A stretch of DNA of 64,000 bases from Sinobaca qinghaiensis (GTDB lineage: Bacteria > Bacillota > Bacilli > Bacillales > Marinococcaceae), in NCBI RefSeq assembly GCF_003610495.1, contig NZ_RAPK01000011.1, positions 1 through 64,000 of the forward strand, in the 5' to 3' direction. Below are positions 19,463 through 28,836 of the stretch, piece after piece (the stretch's first letter is position 1; each line of letters starts with the position of its first letter). The notes beneath the pieces were generated by a model that saw nothing but the letters and a program-made list of their open reading frames with translations, did not search any database and was not told the origin of the DNA. The position numbers and the translations under genes were made by a program.

Positions 19463-19681
19463 ATGGAAGGCATACTGGAAAGAGCAATGGAGGAGCAGGC
19501 ACCGGTTCAGCTCGTGTACGAAAGCAAAAGCGGGATCACGCAGCGGACCATTACCATATACAAAAACGATACAGAACGCATCATAGCATACTGCCATTCC
19601 AAAAAAGCGGTCCGGTCGTTTCGGAAACGCTGTATTCTGGCGGTACAGCCAATAAAAAAAAGATACCCCGCTGTTATTTAA
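19463..19681 (+). CDS. Small protein resembling a stand-alone WYL domain
   Basis: This 72-residue basic protein has the pattern of one WYL-type SH3-like module: APVQLVYESKSG, then QRTITIYKNDTERIIAYCHSKKAVRSFRKRCILAVQP. WYL domains usually follow an HTH and sense ligands or nucleic acid; here the module stands alone. The start ATG has AAAGGAGCGGGG upstream. Its stop codon lies in the loop of the terminator shared with the convergent SDR gene. The family call is from pattern only. Confidence 0.55.
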   Translation: MEGILERAMEEQAPVQLVYESKSGITQRTITIYKNDTERIIAYCHSKKAVRSFRKRCILAVQPIKKRYPAVI

Positions 19682-19707
19682 AACAGGCAGGGTATCTCTT
19701 TTTTTTA
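19661..19707. terminator. Bidirectional terminator
   Basis: AGATACCC/GGGTATCT with an extended inner stem is flanked by A-run and T-run, between convergent genes. Confidence 0.75.
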
Positions 19708-20574
19708 AGTGGTTACAAATCGTCCGCCGTTAACGTGAATGACCTGGCCGGTCATGTAGCTGGAGTCCTGGGAACCGAGCAGGACGAATGCCGGTGCCAG
19801 TTCAGCCGGCTGGCCCGGACGTCCCATCGGCGTATTCGTTCCAAAACTTTCGACCTTATCCTCTCCAAAGGTGGATGGGATAAGCGGTGTCCAGATAGGA
19901 CCCGGCGCTACTCCATTTACGCGGATGCCTTTAGAAGCAAGCGAGGTAGAAAGAGAGCGTATGAGAGTGGTGACCGCTCCATTTGTAGCAGAGTAGTCAA
20001 TTAAGCCGGCTGATCCGTCGTAGGCTGTCACAGATGTTGTATTTATAATTGCGGCCCCTTCTTTTAAATGAGGGAGCGCTGCCTGAATGAAATAAAACAT
20101 GGAAAATACGTTGGTGCGAAACGTTTTTTCCAGCTGATCTTTAGAAATATCCTCAATTTTTTCCTGCGGGTGCTGTTCCGCTGCATTATTTATTAATACA
20201 TCAAGCTGTCCAAACTCTTTAATCGTATCTTCCACTGCTTTTTTGGCAAACTGATCGTCCCCGCCATCACCAGGAAGCAGCAGACAGCGGCGCCCGTAGC
20301 TTTCAATTTCTTTTTTGGTTTGTTCAGCATCTTCATGTTCATCCAGGTAGACAATTGCCACATCCGCTCCTTCTTTAGCGTACGCAATGGCTGCAGCTTT
20401 TCCAATACCGCTGTCGCCTCCGGTAATGAGCGCCGTTTTATCTTTTAGTTTATCGGACCCTTTATACTCAGGGTTATCATGTACCGGTTTCGGATCCATC
20501 GGTTCCACTTCTCCGGGTTGTTTGTTCTGCTGCTGCACGGGCTGGCCGTCCTGCTGTTTTTCTTTAAATTCCAT
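19705..20574 (-). CDS. SDR oxidoreductase (YhxC/YhdF type, general stress)
   Basis: This 289-residue NAD(P)-dependent short-chain dehydrogenase has the long N-terminal extension with QQQNKQ and PVHDNPEYKGSDKL of the YhxC/YhdF family. The cofactor motif is TGGDSGIGK (about 51-59). The catalytic Tyr-x-x-x-Lys appears altered: the expected Y-S-A-x-K reads DYSATNGA, so Lys is replaced by Gly. In B. subtilis the family belongs to the general stress regulon. A good sigma-B-like promoter lies upstream. The ATG follows AAGGAGG. The lost lysine may mean reduced or different activity. Confidence 0.85.
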   Translation of the reverse strand: MEFKEKQQDGQPVQQQNKQPGEVEPMDPKPVHDNPEYKGSDKLKDKTALITGGDSGIGKAAAIAYAKEGADVAIVYLDEHEDAEQTKKEIESYGRRCLLLPGDGGDDQFAKKAVEDTIKEFGQLDVLINNAAEQHPQEKIEDISKDQLEKTFRTNVFSMFYFIQAALPHLKEGAAIINTTSVTAYDGSAGLIDYSATNGAVTTLIRSLSTSLASKGIRVNGVAPGPIWTPLIPSTFGEDKVESFGTNTPMGRPGQPAELAPAFVLLGSQDSSYMTGQVIHVNGGRFVTT

Positions 20575-20615
20575 GTATTTCTGCCTCCTTGTTGTTAGTT
20601 GAATATAATAGCCAA

Positions 20616-20641
20616 GTACCCCTGCGGCTGCAGACTCAAAC
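20616..20641 (-). promoter_or_regulatory. Sigma-B-type promoter of the SDR gene
   Basis: GTTTGA (20636-20641), 14 bases and GGGTAC (20616-20621): one mismatch to consensus in each hexamer, at the spacing used in the stress block. Confidence 0.5.
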
Positions 20642-20650
20642 AGAAGCCGA

Positions 20651-20687
20651 AAAAACCGGGCCCTTTTTATAAAGGAACCCGGTTTTT
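20651..20687 (-). terminator. Terminator of the xpt-permease operon
   Basis: AAAAACCGGG/CCCGGTTTTT with an inner CCTTT/AAAGG stem gives a terminator on either strand. It ends the minus-strand permease gene. Confidence 0.8.
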
Positions 20688-22220
20688 CTATGACACCTGA
20701 CGTTCTTGCTTATCCGGTTGTTCTAATTGAGACTGATGCCTGTGCTGCCAGGCGCAGAAACCAAAGAACACAGCAACTGCAAGATAACCTGCCGTGAAAT
20801 CCGGTGCAGCATTCCAGGCAAGGGCAGGAGCATGCATGAATCCGGCAAAAGAAAAGACGGCCGCCGTTAACGTAAATATAACGGCACGGCGCCATTCCCG
20901 GTCAATAATAGAAACGGTCACTGCTCCGAGCAGAATCGCGGTGAAAAGGGCGCCCTGGCCGAGAGGAACAATTCCCTCCGAAATATCAGCCACCACGTCA
21001 CCTGCCGGGTTATTAAAGCGCGTCATGGTGTAATTAGCCAGATACGGCAGCATAGCCAGTGCCACAGCCGGAAAATATCTGCTGGAGGTGGTGGAAAAGG
21101 CAGCCGCCACCATGGACATACCGACAAATACCAGCACCGGTGCAATCGCGGCGAGCGGAATCAACGCAGACAGTGCAGCAATCATGCCGGTCACAGCCGC
21201 TGCCAGTATAACAAAGGCGTTTAAAATACTGTAGCCGCGTCCGGCTCCCATTTCTTTGGAACCAATCGTTGCAATGTAGACAGTAGTAGGAAACAGTCCG
21301 CCGAAAACAGCGCCAAGCATAGTTCCTGTACCGTCAACAGCCTGACATTCACGTACATCATAAGAGTCTCCTACAGCGGCCATCGCTTCCACGTTATTCA
21401 TCGTTTCAATTGCATTATAAATCGTGATAGGCAGCAGCACACCAAGCAGACCGACTGCCGTCCCAAACAAAAGTGTCATCCCGTCAAACGCGGCCAGACT
21501 GGGAACAATCGGATAGAAGCCTACATTGGATAACCCTTCGGATACCTCTCCCGGACTCTGATGGCCCAATGCGAATGCCAGAATAGTTCCAACCACGACA
21601 GCGAGTAATGATGCCGGCATTCGAAAAGGAAAGACTACTTTTCCTACAAATCCGACCAGGATAATCGCCAGTGCGACAAGTCCGACTACGGGGATGGCAA
21701 ACGTATGAAACAGCATTTCACCGGCAATAAACGAAAAAGCAACACCCGCCAGTGCACCTAGCAGCGCAGGACGGGGAAGGTGGTCCCGGATCCAGTTTCC
21801 GGTTAAGCTGACCATTGCTTCAATAAGCCCGCTGATAAAAGCGGCTGCTACGGCAATTTTCCAGGCAAGATCCGGATCATTCGTTAACGCAAGTGCCGGC
21901 GCAAGCACGCCGAATAAAAAAACAAACATAACCGGCGTACTGATTCCATAAGAAAGCGCCGTTACATCACTTCGGTTTTCTTTTTTGGCCAGCCGGGAAG
22001 CCATAAATGAGTAGTACAGATTTCCTGCCATGACGGCTACGGCCGTCCCGGGAATCACTTTCCCAAATACAACAGAAGCAGGAAATCCCATACCAAGCAT
22101 CGTTACGGTAATTACAACAAAGTTGGCTAGGTTATTTTGAAACAAGGCAAAAAATGCATCAAGATCCTGCCGCTTAAACCATGGATAATGAACCGACTGA
22201 GCGTTCATGAACTGCTTCAC
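20688..22220 (-). CDS. NCS2/AzgA-like purine permease
   Basis: This 510-residue permease has about 13 hydrophobic helices. It resembles the AzgA branch of the nucleobase-cation symporter-2 superfamily: LSYGISTPVMFVF near residue 88, IYNAIETMNNVEAMAAVGD near residue 265, and GTGTMLGAVFGGLFPTTVYI near 295. It is not the PbuX type usual beside xpt. The gene follows xpt by nine bases under one guanine-sensing riboswitch, so import of xanthine, hypoxanthine or guanine is likely. The start ATG has GAAGGTG upstream. Confidence 0.75.
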   Translation of the reverse strand: MKQFMNAQSVHYPWFKRQDLDAFFALFQNNLANFVVITVTMLGMGFPASVVFGKVIPGTAVAVMAGNLYYSFMASRLAKKENRSDVTALSYGISTPVMFVFLFGVLAPALALTNDPDLAWKIAVAAAFISGLIEAMVSLTGNWIRDHLPRPALLGALAGVAFSFIAGEMLFHTFAIPVVGLVALAIILVGFVGKVVFPFRMPASLLAVVVGTILAFALGHQSPGEVSEGLSNVGFYPIVPSLAAFDGMTLLFGTAVGLLGVLLPITIYNAIETMNNVEAMAAVGDSYDVRECQAVDGTGTMLGAVFGGLFPTTVYIATIGSKEMGAGRGYSILNAFVILAAAVTGMIAALSALIPLAAIAPVLVFVGMSMVAAAFSTTSSRYFPAVALAMLPYLANYTMTRFNNPAGDVVADISEGIVPLGQGALFTAILLGAVTVSIIDREWRRAVIFTLTAAVFSFAGFMHAPALAWNAAPDFTAGYLAVAVFFGFCAWQHRHQSQLEQPDKQERQVS

Positions 22221-22229
22221 CTTCTTTTC

Positions 22230-22853
<624 letters not shown>

Positions 22854-22859
22854 TTAAAA

Positions 22860-22893
22860 CAAAAAAACCTGCCGCCCGAACGTATCGAGTGAC
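22860..22893 (-). terminator. Riboswitch expression-platform terminator
   Basis: On the minus strand CCTGTC...GGCAGG forms an imperfect stem followed by seven T, between the purine aptamer and xpt. It would form when guanine is bound. Confidence 0.8.
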
Positions 22894-22925
22894 AGGCTGA
22901 CCGCATACAAAAAAGCCGACGCTGC

Positions 22926-22994
22926 ACTCGTAGTCAGGCCGTTTAAGGCAGCCTGGTAGAAACGCGCGGACCATATTTCCGCAGTTATACGAGT
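22926..22994 (-). promoter_or_regulatory. Purine (guanine-type) riboswitch aptamer
   Basis: The minus strand reads ACTCGTATAA, an AATATGG-type first loop, GTTTCTACC, and GACTACGAGT closing P1. These are the conserved J1/2, J2/3 and J3/1 blocks of the purine aptamer. J3/1 is GACTA with C at the specificity position, which selects guanine, xanthine or hypoxanthine over adenine. It controls xpt and the permease. Confidence 0.95.
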
Positions 22995-23152
22995 AAAGTA
23001 TATGTTTATAGATAAGAGTCTATTATAGACGAACAGTCTACCGATGAGAAGCCCGATTTTATTAATTCGAACAGCAGTGCCGTTTAAAGAGACGCAGGTA
23101 AGGGAATGCAGTACCCATCCAGAACAAATCAGGGAAAAAAGGGGCTGTTTTT

Positions 23153-23575
23153 TTGAATTACGAAGATTTTAAAACATTGATTGTCCATAATGGGAACAGT
23201 GAAGACTGGCTGTATGATGAATTTCATCAGGCATATACACTCAAAGAAAACCTGAACGTATCCATTCATTTTTGTGAAGAGCGGGGCACAGAAGAAGTAA
23301 GCAGGGACTGGTTTTCCAAAACGGGAAGCAGCCGGGGCCGTGAATTGTTCTTTGATGTGCACTTTGGAGCCTCATTGATTGAACAGCTCCGATTTTACGA
23401 GATTGATAATGGAAATATTCTCATGCCGGAGGCAGACACGCTGAACACCGTGTCCGAGTATCATTACAGCCTGACCAGGGCACTCAATAAGCCCAATGCC
23501 AAACCAAATGACTCCGTCATCGACGAGTATTTTGAGCGGCTGGGCTGGAGCATCTATAAAACGTCAAATGAATAA
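23153..23575 (+). CDS. Hypothetical protein, 140 residues
   Basis: I do not recognise this protein. It is soluble and acidic, with alternating hydrophobic residues (LNVSIHFCEERG, RELFFDVHFG) and a C-terminal WSIYKTSNE. The start is TTG at 23153, about ten bases after AAAAGGGG. It forms a single unit ending at a strong terminator. Codon use is like its neighbours, so it is probably real. Confidence 0.6.
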   Translation: MNYEDFKTLIVHNGNSEDWLYDEFHQAYTLKENLNVSIHFCEERGTEEVSRDWFSKTGSSRGRELFFDVHFGASLIEQLRFYEIDNGNILMPEADTLNTVSEYHYSLTRALNKPNAKPNDSVIDEYFERLGWSIYKTSNE

Positions 23576-23581
23576 CGAAGA

Positions 23582-23609
23582 GACCCGGCAGGCGCCGGGT
23601 TCTTTTTTT
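23582..23609 (+). terminator. Terminator after the hypothetical gene
   Basis: GACCCGGC, loop AGGC, GCCGGGTT, then seven T. Confidence 0.85.
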
Positions 23610-23639
23610 GGTATACTGATACAAAAAGGGGGAAACATC

Positions 23640-24446
23640 GTGCCGGAACCATTATTTCAATTGCAGAATGTCAGCGTACGGACCGGGGGTCAGTCCAGAC
23701 TGCAAAATATCAACTTATCTTTAGAGGATGGCATACATACCGGACTGCTCGGTTTAAACGGATCCGGAAAAACAACAATTCTACAGCTGTTAACAGGCTA
23801 CGTATGGCCGACAGAAGGAACCGTGCACAGCTGGATGGGACAACATGGCCGGGTTTCAATGCAGACGCTGCGACGCGAAATTGGATGGGTTAGCGATGCA
23901 CTAGATGACCGCTACCGGGCCCGAAGCAGCGACACGGCACTCGAGGTGGTGATCAGCGGTTATTTTGCATCGGTGGGTCTTTACGAGGAACCAGCGGATG
24001 AGGTGACCGCCTATGCACGGAAATGCCTGGAGCTGTTTCAGGTAGGAGCCTATGCCGAAAAGCCATACAGCCGGCTCTCCCAGGGAGAAAAGCGGCGCGT
24101 GATGCTGGCCAGAGCCTGGGTTATCCGGCCGAGGCTGTTAATTCTGGATGAACCGTGTACCGGTCTGGATGTGAAAGGAAGAGAAGAACTGCTTTCTATT
24201 CTTGAACGCGCGCTTAGTGAACCGGGAGCCCCAACGCTTTTGTATGTAACCCACCATATAGAAGAACTGCCTCCGGCTATCGTAAATATGGCCCTGTTAA
24301 AAAATGGGCAGATGCTCGAGCACGGGTTTAAAAAAGAAGTCTTGTCCAACGATCTTATTTCTGAAGCCTTTGACGTACAGGCTTCTATCAGCTGGGAAGA
24401 GGAACGGCCGTGGCTTCGTATTAAAAATAAGATGAAAAATCACTGA
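23640..24446 (+). CDS. ABC transporter ATP-binding protein (YlmA-like)
   Basis: This 268-residue ABC ATPase has Walker A GLNGSGKTT (about residue 41), signature LSQGEKRRVMLAR (about 145), Walker B LLILDEPCTGLD and a switch His in YVTHHIEELP. It resembles B. subtilis YlmA and molybdate/iron-type ATPases. No permease or binding protein is adjacent, so its partner or a non-transport role is unknown. The GTG at 23640 follows AAAGGGGG and starts at the conserved N-terminus; an in-frame ATG at 23496 lies inside the previous gene. Confidence 0.85.
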   Translation: MPEPLFQLQNVSVRTGGQSRLQNINLSLEDGIHTGLLGLNGSGKTTILQLLTGYVWPTEGTVHSWMGQHGRVSMQTLRREIGWVSDALDDRYRARSSDTALEVVISGYFASVGLYEEPADEVTAYARKCLELFQVGAYAEKPYSRLSQGEKRRVMLARAWVIRPRLLILDEPCTGLDVKGREELLSILERALSEPGAPTLLYVTHHIEELPPAIVNMALLKNGQMLEHGFKKEVLSNDLISEAFDVQASISWEEERPWLRIKNKMKNH

Positions 24447-24536
24447 AAACGCAGGTGAGAGCAGGCGTTCCGTTATCTTTCCACCCGGGAAGTATGATAC
24501 AATACGGAACAGCATAGATATGAAAGGAGCTTTTCT

Positions 24537-25334
24537 TTGAGTAAAAAATGGTTATTAACAGCCAGTATGGCAATTTCTCTTTCCGTTATTGCAGCATGTG
24601 GAGGAGAATCTGAAGAAGAGGCAGGATCGGATGAGGAACAGCAGCAGGAAGAAAGCGCAGAATCCGAAGGTCAGGAAGCGGAACAGGAACAGCCCCAGGC
24701 ACCGGAAGTGAATCTTGACGATGTGCCCGACGTGGTGGCTGAAGTGAACGGCGAAGAAATTACAAAAGATGAATTTGAATCGGCATATACAACAACCCTG
24801 TCCATGTTTTCCATGCAGGGGATGAATCTCGAAGAGCAGGATGAAAACGGCGAAATGGAAGCAGAGCTCAAAGCCTCTACAGCAGAGCAGCTTGTCGGCC
24901 AGCGCCTGCTCGTACAGGAAGCGGAAAACCGGGATTATGAAGCAGATGCAGATGAAGTAGATGAGATTTTAAACCAGCAGAAAGATCAGTTTGAAAACGA
25001 TGAAGACTATCAGGCTGCATTGGAAGAGCAGGGCTTCACAGAAGACGACTTCCGTGCACAGATTGAAGAGTCGCTTCGTGTCGAACAGCTGATAGAAGAA
25101 GAATCCCAGGATATTGAAGTAAGCGAAGACGAGATTGATGAACAAATAGTAGCATTGGAAGAACAGCAGGCGGCGGTGGCCGAACAGGCCGGCGAAGATG
25201 CTCCGGAAGCACAGACGCCTGAACGGGATCAGGTAGAAGAAGAGGTTCGTTCCCAGAAGGAAAACGAACGGGTACAGGAACTGGTAACGGAACTTCGCGA
25301 TGAAGCAGACGTTACGATTAATCTTGATAATTAA
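24537..25334 (+). CDS. SurA N-terminal-domain lipoprotein (foldase-like, no PPIase domain)
   Basis: This 265-residue, very acidic lipoprotein has a signal peptide ending in the lipobox VIAAC (about residues 17-21). An Asp/Glu/Gln-rich linker (about 24-60) follows, then a SurA_N-like helical domain (about 65-200) with VAEVNGEEITKDEFES and EQLVGQRLLVQEAENR. There is no parvulin PPIase domain, unlike PrsA, so a holding chaperone role on the outer face is likely. The TTG start follows AAAGGAGC. The strong acidity agrees with a salt-adapted exported protein. Confidence 0.8.
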   Translation: MSKKWLLTASMAISLSVIAACGGESEEEAGSDEEQQQEESAESEGQEAEQEQPQAPEVNLDDVPDVVAEVNGEEITKDEFESAYTTTLSMFSMQGMNLEEQDENGEMEAELKASTAEQLVGQRLLVQEAENRDYEADADEVDEILNQQKDQFENDEDYQAALEEQGFTEDDFRAQIEESLRVEQLIEEESQDIEVSEDEIDEQIVALEEQQAAVAEQAGEDAPEAQTPERDQVEEEVRSQKENERVQELVTELRDEADVTINLDN

Positions 25335-25344
25335 AGCGATTTTA

Positions 25345-25381
25345 AAACAAACTGACCTTTACTGGCCGGTTTGTTTTTTTT
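25345..25381 (+). terminator. Terminator after the SurA-like gene
   Basis: AACAAACTGACC/GGCCGGTTTGTT forms an imperfect stem followed by at least nine T. Confidence 0.8.
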
Positions 25382-25470
25382 TTGCCTAAAATTCTTCTTG
25401 TACTATTTTTAAAATAGGATAAAATAAAACAAAAGTCCTATTTTTTTTAGAAAATAGAGGAGGAAAACGA

Positions 25471-26358
25471 ATGATATCCCGTGAAAAAGAAGATATATTG
25501 CTTGAAAGTGGAACAAATGAACTAGAAATTGTCATGTTTTCTATTGGAGAAGAAACGTACGGTATTAACGTCTTAAAAGTAAGAGAAATCATTCAGCCGC
25601 TGCCGGTCACAAAAACGCCGAATGCGCATCCCCATGTAGAAGGGATTATCCGTCTGCGCAACGAAATCATGCCGGTGGTCAACACGGCCAAAGTACTGGG
25701 CTACACCCACGAAACAGCCGGCACGGATAAGTTTATTATTTGTGAACTCAATCAAATGAAAGTTGCTTTTCACGTGGAATCTGTTTCCCGGATCCACCGG
25801 ATTTCCTGGAAGCAGATTGAAGAACCCGAACAGCTGATTCAGGGCGATCATTCACATACTATCGGCGTGATTAAACGGGAAGAAGGCATGACGCTTCTAC
25901 TGGATTATGAAAAAATGATCAGCGATATTAATCCCAAAGCCGGCATCCAGCCTCAGACGATTGTACGGGGGCTCCGCCCTGAGAGAGCATCCAAGCGTGT
26001 GCTCGTAGCAGAGGATTCGCCGATTCTGCAGCAGCTTATTCTCGACACCCTCGAGCGTGCCGGCTATGAGCAGATTGCCAAAAGCACCAACGGCGAAGAT
26101 GCCTGGAACCAGCTGGCGGCCGCAGAGAAAGTACCGGATATCGTAATATCTGATATAGAAATGCCAAAAATGGACGGCCACCATTTAACGAAAAAAATCA
26201 AAGAGCTCGCAAAAACAAAAGATATACCTGTTATCTTGTTTTCTTCTCTCATTACAGATGATCTTTATCATAAGGGAGTAAAAGTCGGGGCGGACGAGCA
26301 GGTAAGCAAGCCGGAAATCGGGACGCTGATTCAAAAAATGGACAAGCTGTTGTTTTAA
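25471..26358 (+). CDS. cheV: Chemotaxis coupling/response regulator protein CheV
   Basis: This 295-residue protein couples chemoreceptors to CheA and takes part in adaptation. It has an N-terminal CheW domain (about 18-155: MFSIGEETYGINVLKVREI) and a C-terminal receiver (about 170-295) with phospho-acceptor Asp in VISDIEMPKMDG and Lys in QVSKPEIG. Both domains are complete. The ATG follows GAGGAGG. An inverted repeat AAAATAGGA/TCCTATTTT just upstream (about 25413-25448) may be a terminator or operator. It stands alone upstream of a c-di-GMP gene. Confidence 0.95.
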   Translation: MISREKEDILLESGTNELEIVMFSIGEETYGINVLKVREIIQPLPVTKTPNAHPHVEGIIRLRNEIMPVVNTAKVLGYTHETAGTDKFIICELNQMKVAFHVESVSRIHRISWKQIEEPEQLIQGDHSHTIGVIKREEGMTLLLDYEKMISDINPKAGIQPQTIVRGLRPERASKRVLVAEDSPILQQLILDTLERAGYEQIAKSTNGEDAWNQLAAAEKVPDIVISDIEMPKMDGHHLTKKIKELAKTKDIPVILFSSLITDDLYHKGVKVGADEQVSKPEIGTLIQKMDKLLF

Positions 26359-26448
26359 ATAGCTGCCTCATCGATTTACATAAAAGCCGGTATTTAGAAG
26401 GATATAAAGAACCGGCTCCTTTTCTTCAGAGAGGAGAGGAATAAAGAG

Positions 26449-28752
26449 ATGGGTATAAAGAAAAGACTGATATGGATCGTTGCCGGCAGCGGCTTTTTGT
26501 TATTCTTTCTGCTCGTGGTTATTTTTTATCCAATGCTGCTGCAGCAGTTCCGCTCAATTGAAGAACAGGCGGCACGGGAGAGTATGGATCGTCTGGCCGA
26601 GCAGATCCAGCAAGAACAGGAACAACTGTTAAATTTCAACCAGGACTGGTCATCGTGGGATGATACTCTCGCTTTTGTGGAAAGAGGAGGGCAGGATGAA
26701 TCCTACATAGAAAGTAATCTGGACGGAGAATCGCTTAATAATGGTAATCTTTCCTTCATGATGATTGTGGATAAAAATGAAGAAATTCTCTTCAGCCAAA
26801 GCCAAAACGAGGCAGGAGAAGCAGAAAGTGGATTCGAGGCGCTTGCTTTAACGGAAACCGAGGTGCTGGACACGTTCAGCCGCTTGATTATAGGCGAAAC
26901 CAATTTATATCAGTACGGGGATAAGGCATATATGGTATCCGCCCTTCCTATTCAAGCCACAAGTACAAACAGCGGTTCAAACGGCACGATGATAATGGGA
27001 AGAGAGATAAACGGCAGCTATATTGAGATGCTCGCTGATTCCATGCAGGTGCCATTAACGTTTCAAGTGCTTGCGGAGGAAGAAGCTGATGGAAATGCGA
27101 GCCGTATCTCCAGTTCGGATCGTAACCTGGTGCACAGTGAGTACCGCCTGCCCTATGCGAACACTTCCAATGCCGCTTCGTTTGTATTTGAACAGCCGCG
27201 TACGATTTACAATCAGGGCGCAAAAACGATAAATCTGTTATTGGTGTCCTTTACAAGCGGTATGATTCTATTGACGGTCTTGTTAATTTTTCTATTAAAT
27301 CGTTCCATTTTGAAACGAATTGCTTTTCTTTCCGGGAATTTAAACACCATTGAACAAAAGGGCGTATTTGAGGATACGGTTACCGTAGACGGAAACGATG
27401 AAATAACGGTACTGCAGAAGTCGGCTAACAGACTAATTTGTTCCCTTCGCAGTTCCCACCAGGAAATGTATGACCTGGCCTATCGGGATCCAGTAACCAA
27501 TCTTTATAATCGCTATTATTTATTAAAGGAGCTGAGCAGTCAGACGAATCAAAAGCAGCCCTTTTCGCTTTTATTTATCGACCTGGATCATTTTAAAAAA
27601 GTAAACGATACTTTCGGGCATCACGCGGGAGATGAAGTGCTGCGGGAAACAAGCAGGCGTATGAATACATGTGCTCCGAATGGAACGACCGTCATCCGTA
27701 TGGGAGGCGACGAATTTGTCATTATCGTCCCCTCTTTTGCTGAGTTTCCCTACGAAGTGCTTCTCCAGGCATTAACAAAGCCCTTTTTGGTGGATAACCA
27801 TCGTGTATTTATTTCCGGCAGTATCGGTATCAGCACCTACCCGGAAGATGGCACTTCCTATGAACAACTGCTGCAATCAGCGGACATTGCCATGTATGAA
27901 GCAAAAAAACAGGGGAAAAACAGCTACCGCTACTATACCGACGTAGAAAACAAAGCCTATTACAAAGAGTATGTGTTTCATGAAAATGACATTCGCCGGG
28001 CATTCGCCAATAAAGAATTTGTTGTTCATTATCAGCCAATTGTAAATGGAATCGATTTATCGGTAAAAGGAATGGAAGCCCTCGTAAGATGGAAGCATCC
28101 GGAACGGGGACTGCTCGCCCCGGGTCAATTTCTTCCTATGATTGAAGAACTCTGTTTAATGGATGAGCTTGGTATGATGGTTCTCGAGACCAGCTTGAAG
28201 CAGATGACGTTATGGAATATGGGAAGAAAAACCCCGCTTTTATTATCCGTTAATGTAGCAAAGACTCAAATGAAAAACAGAACGTTCTTTTCACGCCTGG
28301 ATGCCATTCTGGAAAATATAGATCTCCAGCATACGCCGCTCCAGCTTGAAATTACGGAAGAGATGCTGAGTGATCATTTGAAAACGACGATAGATTTTGC
28401 CGAAGAACTGGGGAAAAGAGATATAAAACTGGCATTGGATGACTTTGGAACCGGGACGTCGAATCTTCTTTACTTAAAAGAGATTCCTATTAATACGCTA
28501 AAGCTGGATCAGGCTTTTGTGAGAAATCTTCCCTTCGCCCCTTTTGACGCCGCTTTATTTGCATCTGTGCATAAGCTCTGCATGAAATTAGGTATTGAAC
28601 TGGTGGCGGAGGGAGCCGAAACAGAAGAGCAGATCTATTTTCTGACCAAAACGTATCCTTCGACTATTCAGGGCTTCTGGTTCAGCCCGGCCCTGGCTCC
28701 GGAAGATGTTACGATTTATCTTGCACAGGAGAACGAGCGCAGGCTGATATAG
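26449..28752 (+). CDS. CHASE4-GGDEF-EAL membrane c-di-GMP signalling protein
   Basis: This 767-residue protein has two membrane helices (about 7-30 and 262-285) flanking an extracytoplasmic CHASE4 sensor (NQDWSSWDDT). A HAMP-like linker, a diguanylate cyclase domain with intact GGDEF (419-423) and a phosphodiesterase domain with intact EAL (543-545, MEALVRWKHP) follow. No RxxD inhibitory site precedes GGDEF. EAL-domain blocks EITEEML, LALDDFGTG and KLDQAFV are kept, so both activities may exist. It follows cheV with no shared operon evidence; a motility-biofilm link is plausible from c-di-GMP biology. The ATG follows GAGAGGAG. Confidence 0.9.
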   Translation: MGIKKRLIWIVAGSGFLLFFLLVVIFYPMLLQQFRSIEEQAARESMDRLAEQIQQEQEQLLNFNQDWSSWDDTLAFVERGGQDESYIESNLDGESLNNGNLSFMMIVDKNEEILFSQSQNEAGEAESGFEALALTETEVLDTFSRLIIGETNLYQYGDKAYMVSALPIQATSTNSGSNGTMIMGREINGSYIEMLADSMQVPLTFQVLAEEEADGNASRISSSDRNLVHSEYRLPYANTSNAASFVFEQPRTIYNQGAKTINLLLVSFTSGMILLTVLLIFLLNRSILKRIAFLSGNLNTIEQKGVFEDTVTVDGNDEITVLQKSANRLICSLRSSHQEMYDLAYRDPVTNLYNRYYLLKELSSQTNQKQPFSLLFIDLDHFKKVNDTFGHHAGDEVLRETSRRMNTCAPNGTTVIRMGGDEFVIIVPSFAEFPYEVLLQALTKPFLVDNHRVFISGSIGISTYPEDGTSYEQLLQSADIAMYEAKKQGKNSYRYYTDVENKAYYKEYVFHENDIRRAFANKEFVVHYQPIVNGIDLSVKGMEALVRWKHPERGLLAPGQFLPMIEELCLMDELGMMVLETSLKQMTLWNMGRKTPLLLSVNVAKTQMKNRTFFSRLDAILENIDLQHTPLQLEITEEMLSDHLKTTIDFAEELGKRDIKLALDDFGTGTSNLLYLKEIPINTLKLDQAFVRNLPFAPFDAALFASVHKLCMKLGIELVAEGAETEEQIYFLTKTYPSTIQGFWFSPALAPEDVTIYLAQENERRLI

Positions 28753-28836
28753 CAGAAGAAGAGAAAAGCACGTTTAACGTAAGGCAAAGAGGTAAATAGG
28801 ATAAGTAACCGTACTTTTAAAGGAGGTTTCTTTCTT

